Source: Agarophyton chilense (Eukaryota; Rhodophyta; Florideophyceae; Gracilariales; Gracilariaceae). From it: a DNA stretch of 64,000 nt. Every line of letters begins with the position of its first letter. The first letter of the stretch is position 1. Made by a program: the position numbers and the translations under genes. Below, in pieces: positions 34,190-44,879 of the stretch. The notes below the pieces were generated by a model. That model saw only the letters and a list, made by a program, of their open reading frames with translations, was not told the origin of the DNA and did not search any database. The stretch is from NCBI GenBank assembly GCA_030374765.1, contig JARGXX010000031.1, positions 434,001 through 498,000 of the forward strand, written 5' to 3'.

Positions 34190-35534
34190 TCACCGCGCTG
34201 CCACGGAATGAACAGTTTCTGGAGCAAGGGTGGTTGGATTTGCTTTTTTTAAAGATTTGTTCGTCGGGTCTTCCGTGCACGTTGTGATTGGGCAAAGGAT
34301 CATTGCAGATGCACCAATGCTGGTGTAATATTGGGTTTTCCCTCCTGGAATGGTACTGCATGTGCGTTTTTTTTGCGCGTTGATAAGCTGTTGTACGAAC
34401 ACCACGAGCCTTCATTGTTGGTTACACAACGCTCATCACGTTGCGCGAAGTGGGAGTTTCAGATCGGTCCATTGAGGACAAGACGGGTTTTTATTGGCTA
34501 TCGCATGTCACAATGATTGGCAGACGATCATCCGTTCTGTGTAAAAGCTGGTGCACTTTTCAGGCACTCTACCGAAGACAGTCCTTTGCGTACGACTCAA
34601 GGCCCAATTCATCTTGGTCTGGTGCCTCAACGACTGCACTCCCCTTCAGCAGTTCCAATTTGAGAATTCCTCTCTGGTGCTCAGTTGTTGTTACACCATA
34701 TGAAAACAACGGTGGAAGCATACATACTCTCTCATGTCAAAAGAAACACAAATAACAAGAACGTCATAATAATGAAGAGAGAGACCAATAGATGAGGTGA
34801 TTTGCTGGTATTGAAATGGCCTAGGCTGATTCGAAACATCTGGCGACCTCGAGACAAGCCTTCGGTTGTTATCGAAAGATCACATGAAAGGAATAGTATC
34901 GCGGTTCGTTGTCGGTGAAAACAAAAAGAGAGCTTCCAAATAAACTGCCAAAAGCTTTGTAACAAAGGAATGGATACTTTTGTGTTTGAGCGGAGTAGAT
35001 ACAGAAGCTAAGAATGGAGAGCGTGTATCTCTGATGAATTTCTATTTTCGAGAAGGGGTCGTCTCCGAAAGAGCGGCGTTGGGACGGTAGGCAGCGAAGG
35101 TGGGGCCCCAATCTGCAGGAAATTTCGAAAGTGGGCAGCCACGCGTTGAGCTCCGCCAACAAGGCAGCCGTTGAAGACGCGCACCGTGCCAGTGCCAGAG
35201 TCGCGCCACTGGGGATGACAGTGCATGGCGTGCCACGTTGCGCACGCGGTGCTTTCAAACTGTTGGCACGTTCCCAAACGTGTCGCGTTTTGAGGGGCTC
35301 CATCTTGCGTGACAGACTGAGAATGGTCTGTGGGACAGCCATGCTGTGACTGTTCAAGTACGACTGTAATTGTCTTATAGCGTTGTTTATGGCTTGTAAT
35401 GTTTCTAAGACATTTAGTCATGAGAACGCACTGATCGCTCGTCAGCATCGACGTGTTTGTACGTGTTTGTACTAAATAGTTGTTCATTTCCACCGCTGCT
35501 TTGGCTCTGAGAACAGAGAAAGAATCTACTCTCC
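34190..35534. other. spacer between the DM9 and FAD oxidase genes
   Basis: This holds the upstream region of the DM9 gene and the 3' flank of the oxidase. A plus-strand reading at 34441-34755 and a minus-strand one at 35008-35586 are long enough to notice but have no family signal and look like chance. Confidence 0.4.
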
Positions 35535-37037
35535 TCACTTGGGAATTGGCTGTGAATTCATGAAAAAGTATCCTGGGTCGTACCATTTTTGTACACGTTT
35601 CAAAGTCGCCAGGCTGTCACCCCAATACATTTCTGCATAGTTGCCAAGTTCGAGCTCGGCGTAATTAACATATACCCCAATGGTGAATGGAGCTAGATGT
35701 CGCTTCATCCAATAGTAAGCAAATTTTTTGTGAGCAGCGGTTCCACCTCCCACGATGTAGTGCGTGATAAGATTGGCCCCTCTGAAGGCGAATGCGTTGT
35801 TCCGTACCTTGTCGATTGCGTTATTGAATAAGTTCATCTCGCAAACCACCCATGGAATGCTCTGTCTCCCAAACACACTTTGACAAAAGTTAACATATTC
35901 TTGCCAAAATTGGCGAGATGGAGTTTTCCCATTGCGCATTTTCATGAATGTCGACTGATAGCTACGGTCATTGGCAGCACTTCCTTCTATCTCGCGCTGC
36001 TGCAGCATAGCTTTGTGCAAATTCGAAGCGCGACGTTCACCCCATGATCCCTCCGGCCCGAAGAACGCCTGAACATCCAACGCATTTCTCGCCTTTGAGA
36101 TGTAGGTAGTACTTCTCCCAGCGGTCTTGAAAAATGGCGCATGATTCAAGCGCCTCAGACACCCAGCCACTGACTTCACATCATAGCAGGCGCCATATCC
36201 GAACACTCCCTCTTCTCTCTTAGCCAAGTATACTTCCATGCGGAACCATATGTTACCTCCCCATTCATCGTACCGTTGCCACTTTTCAAGCAGTTCACCG
36301 CCCCGTTTCGCCGGCCATTTAAAGCGGAAAACCACCGCGCGGTCAAACGGTTTGGAGGATACGGTGCGCCATCTGAAGGCAGTGACAATGCCAAAGTGTC
36401 CTCCACCAGCACCGCACATCGCCCAAAACAACATGGATCGTTTCTTCCTGTTCGCCACAACCACCTTTCCAAACCGATCCACCATACGAAATGAAAGCAT
36501 CGAATCGCAGGCCAGTCCCAAACGCCCTTCGTAAGGACTGTGCCCACCACCCAACACATAACCTGCAAAGCCGACCGAAGGGCACACTCCAGCCGCCATC
36601 CAACGTCTTTTCTTGTGTAGCGCCCAAACCACCTCGCCCATATTTGCACCGGGTTGTATCAAGGCCACGTTCCCTGGCTGCATCTCCACGCGTCTCATGC
36701 GAGACAAATCCAGGACGAGTCCATTGCACAGGCTACTTCCAGTGAGAGAATGGCCGCCGGATCGGGCGCACACTCTTATGGACACTTTTCGGGCGCAACG
36801 CACGGTTTTGGCAACATGCCATTCGTTGTGCGCTGTGACAATTGCGAGCGGGGACGCGCGGTTAGAACGAAATGAGAGCTCTTTCAGGTGACTAAATTTC
36901 TGTGTGGATGGGGTGTAGAGGGAGATAGAGGCCCCAAGACATGATTCGAGACGTTTAAGGCGGATGGCGTTCGCAGCGACGGCGAGGTGGAGGAAGAATA
37001 CGAGGAGCGGGGCTGAAATGCGAAGGAGAGAAGTCAT
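35535..37037 (-). CDS. secreted FAD-linked oxidase, berberine-bridge-enzyme type
   Basis: Intact, 500 residues, close to the family's usual length. Residues 1-24 form a signal peptide ending ANA. The PCMH-type FAD domain covers about 60-235. RSGGH at 92-96 supplies the His that binds FAD, and GVCPSVG with Cys152 supplies the second, cysteinyl attachment seen in bicovalent members. GGGHFGIV follows near the end of the domain. The C-terminal BBE motif is clear: VNYAELELGNY and YDPGYFFMNSQPIPK. Such enzymes oxidise sugars or alcohols with oxygen, giving H2O2; the hexose oxidase of the red alga Chondrus belongs to this family, and plant and fungal members oxidise oligosaccharides or alkaloids. 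The substrate here is unknown. It is transcribed away from the formin gene, 810 bases apart. Confidence 0.9.
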   Translation of the reverse strand: MTSLLRISAPLLVFFLHLAVAANAIRLKRLESCLGASISLYTPSTQKFSHLKELSFRSNRASPLAIVTAHNEWHVAKTVRCARKVSIRVCARSGGHSLTGSSLCNGLVLDLSRMRRVEMQPGNVALIQPGANMGEVVWALHKKRRWMAAGVCPSVGFAGYVLGGGHSPYEGRLGLACDSMLSFRMVDRFGKVVVANRKKRSMLFWAMCGAGGGHFGIVTAFRWRTVSSKPFDRAVVFRFKWPAKRGGELLEKWQRYDEWGGNIWFRMEVYLAKREEGVFGYGACYDVKSVAGCLRRLNHAPFFKTAGRSTTYISKARNALDVQAFFGPEGSWGERRASNLHKAMLQQREIEGSAANDRSYQSTFMKMRNGKTPSRQFWQEYVNFCQSVFGRQSIPWVVCEMNLFNNAIDKVRNNAFAFRGANLITHYIVGGGTAAHKKFAYYWMKRHLAPFTIGVYVNYAELELGNYAEMYWGDSLATLKRVQKWYDPGYFFMNSQPIPK

Positions 37038-37848
37038 GGGAGACCAGTCTTTTCAGGTCGGAAGAGAAGGTGATTGGGAAAGCGTAGCAAGACGAGGTGC
37101 TTCTAGATGAACAACGGAGGCTTCTTCGCTCAGGACTGAAGTACATTCCTCTTGTTTTGCGTGGACGGGGTGGTGACACGACACGTGTTGTGAATGATGG
37201 CGAAAGATGGGACATATGAGTTTTACAGGTATAGTACTCCACTGATAATATCAGCCAAGCAATGCCGTCCATCAATCTGCAACCTTGGGCGATCTATGTC
37301 TTGCAAAGAGGGATAAACTGTCTACAGGTCGGTGGTCGGACCACAAGCGCTCCTGTCACGTTTGGGAGGCTTGATCGAGTAGCACGGCATTTGCGCTCTT
37401 CCGTCAAATGGCGCGGCGTGACGCCTTGTAACCCAAAGTAGGTTAGGAGCCTGGCGACCAGGCAACCTGGCGACCATGCGATCTGACGACCACGCGACTT
37501 GGCGACCTGGCGCACTGGCGACCGGGCAACGTGGGGACGTAGCGACCTGGAGCACGCGGCCAGCTGGCAACGTGTTCGAGCGCTTGGGTGCCACTTGCGC
37601 CGTTTTCCGCTCTGCGGCGCAGCCCCGTGGCGCCGTGGCTGCCAGCGCTTTTAGCAGGGGGGCATGGCTATTCCTCTAGCATACACTGCTCGCGGTGCGT
37701 GAAAGCACTTCGCCATCACCCTTTTCTAGATTGCTAGCTAGCCCTCCTTGCTCCTTGTCGCTTGTATCGCTGCTTTGCAAGCTTCCTTCTCGCATTTTGT
37801 TTGGAGTCTTGGCCTTCAGCAAAAACTGCCTCTGACGCGGTTTCCGAT
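37038..37848. other. divergent intergenic region between FAD oxidase and formin
   Basis: This should hold both promoters. No TATA box is obvious. At about 37440-37570 a run of imperfect GGCGACCNGGC-type repeats (roughly 9-bp steps) is present. A pyrimidine-rich stretch lies before the formin start. Confidence 0.4.
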
Positions 37849-39884
37849 ATGTCGCGCAAGTATGACGCGCGCTCTACGCTGGAGGATCGCCTTGGTCCAG
37901 ATGTGCTAGTCAGGTTGCAGAGCATGGCTCACGAGTTTGGTACGTTCTCTTTCCTCACCGTTTCCATCCGCCCTCCATCTGCGCGCTCCAAGAAAATGCT
38001 CACAGCTTTACTTCCCCTTCCTCGCGCCGTGCAGTGCGTTTTGAGAGAGGGCAATTCGGCTTCTATATCGACCCGGCGCGCTACGCTGTCAAACAACGAC
38101 AGGTCGGTCCGCTAGGCCGTGGCCGTCGCCGTAAGGTGGTGGCCGGAGTCGACAAAGACGGAAATATCATCACAGCATGGATCGGCGTCGATTCACGCGC
38201 TAAGGGCGCGCGCACGCAGGGCGGTGAGATGGTTACAATCCCGGATGAGTATGCAGAAGGCGCACTGGGCGGCGGAGGCGGTGGCGGTGGCGGTGGCGGT
38301 GGTTATGGACCGGGCGGTGGCGGCGGCTACGGTCCGGGTGGAGGCGGCGGCGGTGGCTTCGGTCCTGGTGGCGGCGGCGGTGGGCCGGGTGGCGGTGGGC
38401 CTGGTGGCGGTGGGCCTGGTGGCGGAGGTCCGGGTGGTGGTGGTGGCAACGCGCCAGGTGCTGCGGGCGCGGTTGCTGCAGCCGCCGCGGCACGGAAGAA
38501 TCAGGCGGCGAATGGACCCACACCGAGGGTGCCGGGAGCTCCGAGTGTTCCTGGTGCGCCGGGTGCACCGGCGGTACCGAAAGCGCCTGTCGGACAAGTT
38601 GCTGGTAAGGATAATGCCGCAAGGGGACGCCAGAAGAAACCTCTTCATTGGGCGAAGGTGCCCATGAACTTGGTCAACAATTCGTTTTGGCCCACTTTGG
38701 ATGAGAGCAATGTGCGCCTGGATGAGGAAGAGATTGACGACTTATTTGGAGTGGATGTCGTTCAGAAGTTCCAGATTGCTGCAGCTGAGGTGAAGCCAGA
38801 AGTTTTGCCTCACAAGCGAAAGCACAATGTGAATATCTTGCTCGCGAACTTGAAGATGAGTGCTGAGCATATTAAGGATGTAGTCAGAGTTCCTACATAC
38901 AAGGAGTTGGAGGCGGGTACTTTGCAGGCACTCTTGCTCGTTTGTCCCACACAGGAGGAAGAGATGTTGCTGACACAGAATGCCAACATCCGCGCTGAAG
39001 TTGATAAGACTGATGCATTTATGATGGACCTGGCCGACTTGAAGGGGCTGCGTGGAAAGATCTTGTGTGCGTTGGCAGCTAAGACGTTTAACGATGAGGC
39101 TGTGGATGTCATTCGGAACATGGACACTTTTGCGATGATTCCTGTCGAAGTTATGAATTCTGAGAAGCTTTCGCGTATTTTAGAAGCTGTGTTGGCATTA
39201 GGAAACTTCCTCAATTCTGGTACCGGCCGTGGTGGTGCTCATGGCTTCAAGTTGGAGGCATTGGCTATGTTGAGTACCGTGAAAGATGCCAAGGGCAACG
39301 CTTTGCTAGACTATCTGATCTTCATGCTTGAAAGAGATAATCCTGGGCTGTTGCCGATGGATGACATGCCCACGTTGGCAAGATCGAAGGAGCTTTCTCT
39401 GGAGGCTATTGGAGAAGAAGTGCAAGCTTTGTTGGAGTCTGTGACCAATGTGTCAGAGCAGATTAAACAGATTGGCGAAGATCAGACGCTCGCGGCGTTC
39501 AAGGCTGAGATGGAAGTATTCGCTGAGGAGGCGACGAAGGTTCGGGAGGAGATTGTGTCGTTGCGAGGCCTGATGATGCAAAAGTTGCAGAGTATGATGC
39601 AACACTTTGGTGAGAGGAATAAGATGTCAAGGGGACGACAAGAAGATATCCTGAGAATGTTGAGGGAGTTCTCAGATGATATTGATGCTGGGCTTGCAAG
39701 GGCGAAAGAGAGAAACGAGAGGGCTAGAAAACAAGCTGCAAAGAACGACGCAAAGAAAGCTGGGAACGTGGGTGGTCCCAATGCAGGAAACGGACCTGCT
39801 GCTGAGGTTATTGGCAATGTCTTGGAAGGCGCTGATGTGGGTGTTGAAGTTGGGGGCAGTGATAGAAATGGGAGTGAGGAATGA
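37849..39884 (+). CDS. formin with Gly-rich region in place of a proline-rich FH1; one intron
   Basis: Two exons (37849-37939 and 38035-39884) give 646 residues. Formins nucleate and elongate actin filaments. The FH2 domain covers about 231-620: KPLHWAKVP at the start, NVNILLANL near 295-303 in the region of the conserved Ile, and GNFLNSGTGRGGAHGFKL at 420-437, the FH2 hallmark. Residues 106-171 are almost pure Gly with PGGGG steps, followed by an Ala run and a PGAP-type stretch (195-216). A classical polyproline FH1 for profilin binding is absent. The N-terminus (MSRKYDARSTLEDRLGPDVL) has no GBD/FH3 that I can see, so regulation is unlike that of animal diaphanous formins. The C-terminus is basic, then Gly/Val-rich, and no clear DAD is seen. 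The ATG at 37849 was chosen because the frame continues through the splice site. Confidence 0.92.
37940..38034 (+). other. intron of the formin gene, 95 bp
   Basis: GTACGT at the donor and GTGCAG at the acceptor, with a pyrimidine-rich stretch (CTTTACTTCCCCTTCCTC) before it. Removal joins G to TG, making a Val codon and keeping the frame into FERGQFGFYIDPARY. Confidence 0.8.
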
Positions 39885-40420
39885 AACAGTTTTTGGAACT
39901 GAGCCTCTTGTTTTGTTCACGTCAATATCTACTGGTGTTGTATTTCTGGTGTAGTGTGAGATTGCGTGTGCTGGGGATGCGTTTTCGAGATGAATGCTTT
40001 TTAGAGAGTGTAAAAAGACAGGCACGTATGACGATAGCTTAATGAAGATCGGTGGCACGTATTGTTGAGATGGGTGCTCTTTGCACGCGTGTAACTTGCT
40101 CGTGCTTAGAGATCTTTCATCGCGGATGGATAAGGATCTGGATCTGGATCAGGACATGGGTCAAACGCGGAAAACGATAGTGTGCCGTGCCGTATCATAG
40201 TCACCGTAGCACGGTTGCTGTGGCGCATGCTGTGGGAACCAACTCGGTATTGCGATCGCGTTTGGAAGCAGTTGCCACCCAATACGGAGAGCAAGCACGG
40301 GTGAACCCATTTCTGAGTCCGAGTGAGTTTGATGCGTTCCATTCACATCATTCCCAGATTTCTATATCAAGAAGAAAAGTTTGTGAAGACACGAAGGTTT
40401 TTTTTTTGTTTTAATGGATC
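39885..40420. other. 3' flank of formin and spacer
   Basis: No gene is visible. A GGATCTGGATCTGGATC triplication lies near 40133-40150. Confidence 0.4.
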
Positions 40421-41623
40421 TCGCAGTTGGTCACCGTCTTTGTCCGACGAGATCCCTGCATACCATCCCACGCGTAAGAGCAACATCCTCACATGCATTA
40501 TCCGCTGATCTATTTCATAGTATTCAATACCATTACTTTCCGACTTTACTCAAGTTCCTTTTTCGTTCCGACTCATTCATACCTAGTCAAAACGCTTCTG
40601 GTAATGATCGCCATACTCTGCGACTCGACATTGTGGAGATCAAGAATGGGTAGAAGAACGAGAAGTGGGTCTGCATCACTACACATTCCAGATCTCCAAG
40701 ATTTCCAAAGCTGCTTCAAGTAGGCAGCCGTTCTCTATCCATTTGTCACTAGACAGGATTCGTCAACAGCATCTGATACTTGTCCAAATTTTGAATGCAG
40801 ACACCATTTCATTCCAGACCTTGGGCGTTTTAACCCACAAGGCATTACAGTGCCGTAAAAGGAAAATCCTCTTGTATCTGAAACGAGAGCGACAACAGCA
40901 ATAAATGACAACTTGTTCCAATTTGAATTAGTCTGGTTTGGAAGCATGTTTGATCCTGAATTGGAAGCAATGGGTGGATATCAACCTTTGCGTCAACAAG
41001 AGAACGCTACGCTTCCCTCATACCACATTCCGACATTACATTGTAGCCGTGGAAGTGAATAAGCATTGGTGCTCAAGCTCCCTAACGTCAACCGATTCAT
41101 TTTCGACAAGCAGGTACTTCACAACCTCTTTTCCGCAATGAGCTCTCTCGAAGAATAGTTATCATTGGGTCGAAGTATTGTGATTTCTCTCAAAAAACCC
41201 ATGACTTGACAAACAAACGGGATTGCCACCCAATGCATGAGCTGCATGCAAAAACGAAATAATCCTTATAACGCCTGGAACATTCGCAGTGGAAGCAGAG
41301 CAATCGTTTGACTCCTTGTTCGGTGGATGCGTTCCGAGCGACGAAGAATATTTGGAAAGATAAAGTCGCTCGATGTAGTTCGTTACAATGTTACTGATCG
41401 AGTATGAAGACACAGAATCGAGGGGAAGAAAGAGCAATGAGATAGATGCCGAGAAGAGAAGTGAAGAAAGAAAAGTAAGTTGGAACGGAAAATGAGATTG
41501 GATTGGGTCCGAAAGAAGTGGGTTTGAAAGCTATGAAAGAGATCAGTGGAGAAGAATGAATGTCGTGTGGGATGCTCTACGAGAATGGGATGCTTGTTTG
41601 ACAAAGACGGTGACCAACCGCGA
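40421..41623. repeat. inverted repeat pair bounding about 1.2 kb
   Basis: TCGCAGTTGGTCACCGTCTTTGTC at 40421-40444 recurs inverted at 41600-41623 with one mismatch. Weaker inverted similarity continues inward for about 100 bases (CATCCCAC, then a pyrimidine-rich stretch). The interior has no recognised gene. It could be a non-autonomous DNA element or an old inverted duplication. Confidence 0.6.
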
Positions 41624-42389
41624 GCCTTACGGCGTGAGGATGAGGACCTAGAGCTCCGCTACTACTATGCGGAACTCAGAGCTCCTCGCATCTCTTGGTG
41701 CGAGAGTATGAGCTAGAACTCCTAAGAACGAAGAACGCATTCCATACCTCGTGCACGTACGAGCTCCCAGCGAGGCGCTGCGCGCAGCTGGACACATATC
41801 CGCATCTCACTTGGGTACCTGGGTGTAGAAAAGGACAGGCGTGGGCCATTCGTTCGCGATGGTGCTGGTGGAAGAAACTTATATGCAGCAGCTATGACTT
41901 GGGAGTCGCTTTTCAATCAAAAGTCCAAATTATAAAAGTTGTATCGACCGCCCTGGGGGCGGAAATCGGGGCAAATTGATGTAGGGAGCTGAACGCAATG
42001 ATCTTTATTTGCCGTCAATTGACACGGGAAGGCAGGCAGGACGGTCATGGATGGAGCCTGCTTATCGAACGCTGATTGGCCACTGTATATCACGCTGATA
42101 TAACAAAACTCAAAAGGTGAGTGTTTCTATATCACTAGCATTACAAAAACTTTGTCAGGCAGTGAACTTTTATTCTGCCGTGTAAGGTAGCACAACTTCT
42201 GTGTGACGTTTGGCTAATGTCTTTGTGACACTTGTCCCTCAAAATCTATAAAGATAAAGGATGCTGGTAGCCCGGCTACTAACATTTCATACTAGTTGAA
42301 GAGTGGTAACCAAGGCACTCGTAAGTTCGACAGGGCTTGTGGTTTCGAGAGACAGCTGCAGCAGTTCTTGTTAGAGGACCACAGAAATA
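41624..42389. other. unassigned spacer
   Basis: No gene is recognised. A near-palindrome (GAGCTCCGC with GCGGAACTC, around 41650-41675) is present. Confidence 0.3.
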
Positions 42390-43626
42390 TTTAAACTTGG
42401 TCGAGATGTGCGAGACGGCTTCAGATGCAGAACTCACTCACTGCCGTGTCAGAGTATAATGAAGCCCAGAAATTGCACGGGAAAAGCGACGGTTGAAGTT
42501 TGCAACGCGCATATCTTCAGAGCATACCCTTCGCAGGATAGGTTTAGAACGTTAGCGCCGTGCTCGATGAAGCAACGCCTCGGGCCAATGCTGGTAGAGA
42601 TATCTCAACTTTTGTCCTTAAAGATATGATGTCGAGACATCTAGCGATTCTCATCGACGAAATATGTGCGTGTCCAAACAACACATCAACAGCAAGCGAT
42701 ATTTCTTTTGCTGTCACGAACAAGCATTGCCGAACTCTTCACGGCATAACCTTGTCGCTTGGCCAAACTAGTCCAAACTTTTGTTCTTAACAAGTTGTGC
42801 ATTAGCAGGAGCGTTGTCCTTTCCTGCTACCGCAGTTTCTAATAGAAAGCCGAGGCAAGCATGCAACGTACTTCGTCATTGATCCATTCACATGATTGCT
42901 CAGCACGAAGCAATTCGATTTCTTCACCTTCTGCACCTCGGCTACGAGTGCTGTGCAGAATCATCAAAACAAATGAGTCTTGAATCTCTTCAAAGTCTCA
43001 TTCGTGCAACCGATGACTCATTTGTCTAGCCCCACTGCTCTATCCTCGAGTACATCAAGTGGCATGCCTTATCCGCCGTGCTTCAGAATATTTGCTTTCG
43101 AGGACAAAAAAATGTATTCAGAGCTTCTGATATTGGCCAAAGTTCTTGGACCATATCGAAAGAGAAGCTCTTTGAAAGAGCAATTGCTGATACACAGCAT
43201 CTGAACTGCTTGAAGACATGCCCAAGGTGGGATTTTTGTGATTGTGTTTTCTCGCAAAACGTTCAAACCATACCATAGTACGCACCTATATTGTCGACCG
43301 ACTTGAGCCTCGCCATCTTTATATTGAGAGTGCTCTCTTGCACTTGGCTTGCATTCGGTTACGGCTTGAGAGGAGTTCCTTTGTACTTTATTTGCTGTAC
43401 GACAAATGTGCAGTACTTTTCACATTCCGGTGTCGCGGCGAGGCACGCTGCGGCTATTGTAACGAAGGAAATGTTTTCACTCTCTATACTTAAAAGACAG
43501 AACAAGCTTGAGCTATTGCCCGCAATTCGGAGTTTAACAAAAAAAAAACTCAGGTTTGGGGTGGCGGCTTCATTGGAAAGAGTTTCACTAAGTGATTTCG
43601 TCACCGGGCAACGGTTATCTGAATAG
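42390..43626 (+). pseudogene. decayed coding region, unknown protein
   Basis: Short readings in changing frames look protein-like from end to end. Around 43040-43260 there are segments such as SSWTISKEKLFERAIADTQH and LNCLKTCPRWDFCDCVFSQN. At 43291-43626 there is an open stretch with LAFGYGLRGVPLYFICCTTN and ARHAAAIVTKEMFSLSILKR. The composition is that of a soluble protein, not low-complexity DNA. I do not recognise the family. It may be a host gene copy or a transposon product. Confidence 0.35.
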
Positions 43627-43934
43627 AGCACCACCTAGAAATGTTCATCTTGATATAAGCAAGCAAGCTTTTACGCATACGCTATTAAAGCGATTCCATC
43701 TATTGCTAATATAATTCTGGGCCCAACAGCAGAGAGCCGTGGCAAGGAAACTAACGATTTGGGAAGCGGAGGCACTCCGTCACCAGCCGTCACGAGGGCT
43801 TGAGGAACACATTTTCTCATCACAACGTTTGGTACGGCACTCCTTAGTTCTCTTACCACACAGTTGGGGTTCAGCAGTAAGGCATTCCAAATTTCTTTAA
43901 AAGACCCCACCGCTCTTAACGTTGCTCGTTTCTC

Positions 43935-44762
43935 TTAGTCACTGTCCCTATCATCGTCGTCATCATCATCACAGTCGTCACACTTCTTCTTGAAGCATTT
44001 TGCCAAAGATTTCTTCGTTTCAAACACGCACTTGTGAGCCTTGCACTTTTTGGTACTGCAGTCAAAGTCTGAGGAACAGGCGTCGCATTCAGCGGCGAAG
44101 CAGCGAGCCAGGGAAGCATACGAGCCATCCGTGCATTTTCCGCCCCAACACTTTTTCTGAGCACACTCCTCGTTCTTTCTACACGGCTCACATTCTTTCT
44201 TCAGCAAACCGCACTTGGCCTTTGATGCGGCAGTATCAAAGATACACTTGCGAGACACACACAGCTTGGTGCTGCAGTCGAAGTCTGATGAACAGGCGTC
44301 ACACTCGGCGGCGAAGCATCTCTTCAACGAAGCGTTGGTACCATCGGTGCATTTTCCGCCCCAGCACTTGCCCTGCGCGCACTCAATGTCTTTTCTGCAG
44401 GCATCACATTCTTGCTTCTTGAAGCATTTTGCCACGGAAGCCGACGTGTTGAAGACGCACTTTCCGCGCCAGCACTTGAGGGTGACGCACTGGCTGGAGG
44501 AGATGCACGTGGCGCACTCGGGTAGGAAGCACTTGGCCTTGGATTCAGGGGTGTCGTACACGCAGCGGTTGCCCCAGCATTTGCGGGTCTTGCATTGGAG
44601 TTTGGAGATGCATTTGGAGCACTCTGGACCGGAGTAAAGGATGGGGTGCTTACCCTCGCGGGTGGATATGTCGGCGAGCTCGGAAGCACAGGCGGCAGAG
44701 ATCAGGGCAAACAGAACGACGGCCAGGATAGACTTGGAGGTGAAGATGCGGGTGGTATGCAT
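43935..44762 (-). CDS. secreted cysteine-rich repeat protein with Asp tail
   Basis: Intact, 275 residues. Residues 1-26 form a signal peptide (ILAVVLFALISAACA). The mature part has six exact repeats with the spacing C-x2-C-x5-C-x4-C-x4-C-x10-C, beginning at Cys48, 83, 119, 154, 191 and 226. A seventh starts at 261-264 and breaks off into a run of Asp (265-271, DDDDDDD). The repeats alternate between two kinds (ECDACSSDFDC and CRKxxECAQ types), showing duplication of pairs. Six cysteines per unit would allow three disulfides. The pattern recalls short extracellular Cys modules of the 'DC...C...C' kind, but I cannot name a family. An acidic tail could bind calcium or a mineral surface; that is inference. 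Its TATA box lies about 108 bases before the ATG. Confidence 0.85.
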   Translation of the reverse strand: MHTTRIFTSKSILAVVLFALISAACASELADISTREGKHPILYSGPECSKCISKLQCKTRKCWGNRCVYDTPESKAKCFLPECATCISSSQCVTLKCWRGKCVFNTSASVAKCFKKQECDACRKDIECAQGKCWGGKCTDGTNASLKRCFAAECDACSSDFDCSTKLCVSRKCIFDTAASKAKCGLLKKECEPCRKNEECAQKKCWGGKCTDGSYASLARCFAAECDACSSDFDCSTKKCKAHKCVFETKKSLAKCFKKKCDDCDDDDDDDRDSD

Positions 44763-44868
44763 GGTGGATCAGTGTGCAAGGTGAAAGTGGGTTGAGAGAC
44801 GGTAGGGGGAGGCGATGTGTGTAGGACTGGGAAGCAGAGGATGAAGAGGACGGCGGCGGCGGGGGGTT

Positions 44869-44876
44869 CTTATATG
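44869..44876 (-). promoter_or_regulatory. TATA box of the Cys-repeat gene
   Basis: On the minus strand the sequence reads CATATAAG, about 108 bases before the start codon at 44762. Confidence 0.5.
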
Positions 44877-44879
44877 GGC

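Noticed and set aside
35008-35586. A 192-residue minus-strand reading just downstream of the FAD oxidase
   Set aside because: It overlaps the end of the oxidase gene in another frame, has no domain, and lies in the 3' flank.
37762-37848. An upstream extension of the formin N-terminus
   Set aside because: The extension would begin at a TTG codon; the first ATG in frame is at 37849 and no homology supports more.
38193-38667. His/Arg/Pro-rich antisense readings opposite the Gly tract of the formin
   Set aside because: They are the complement of a Gly-rich repeat and have no independent support.
41640-41700. GAGCTC-rich near-palindrome as a regulatory site
   Set aside because: Imperfect, close to no gene start, and short enough to be chance.
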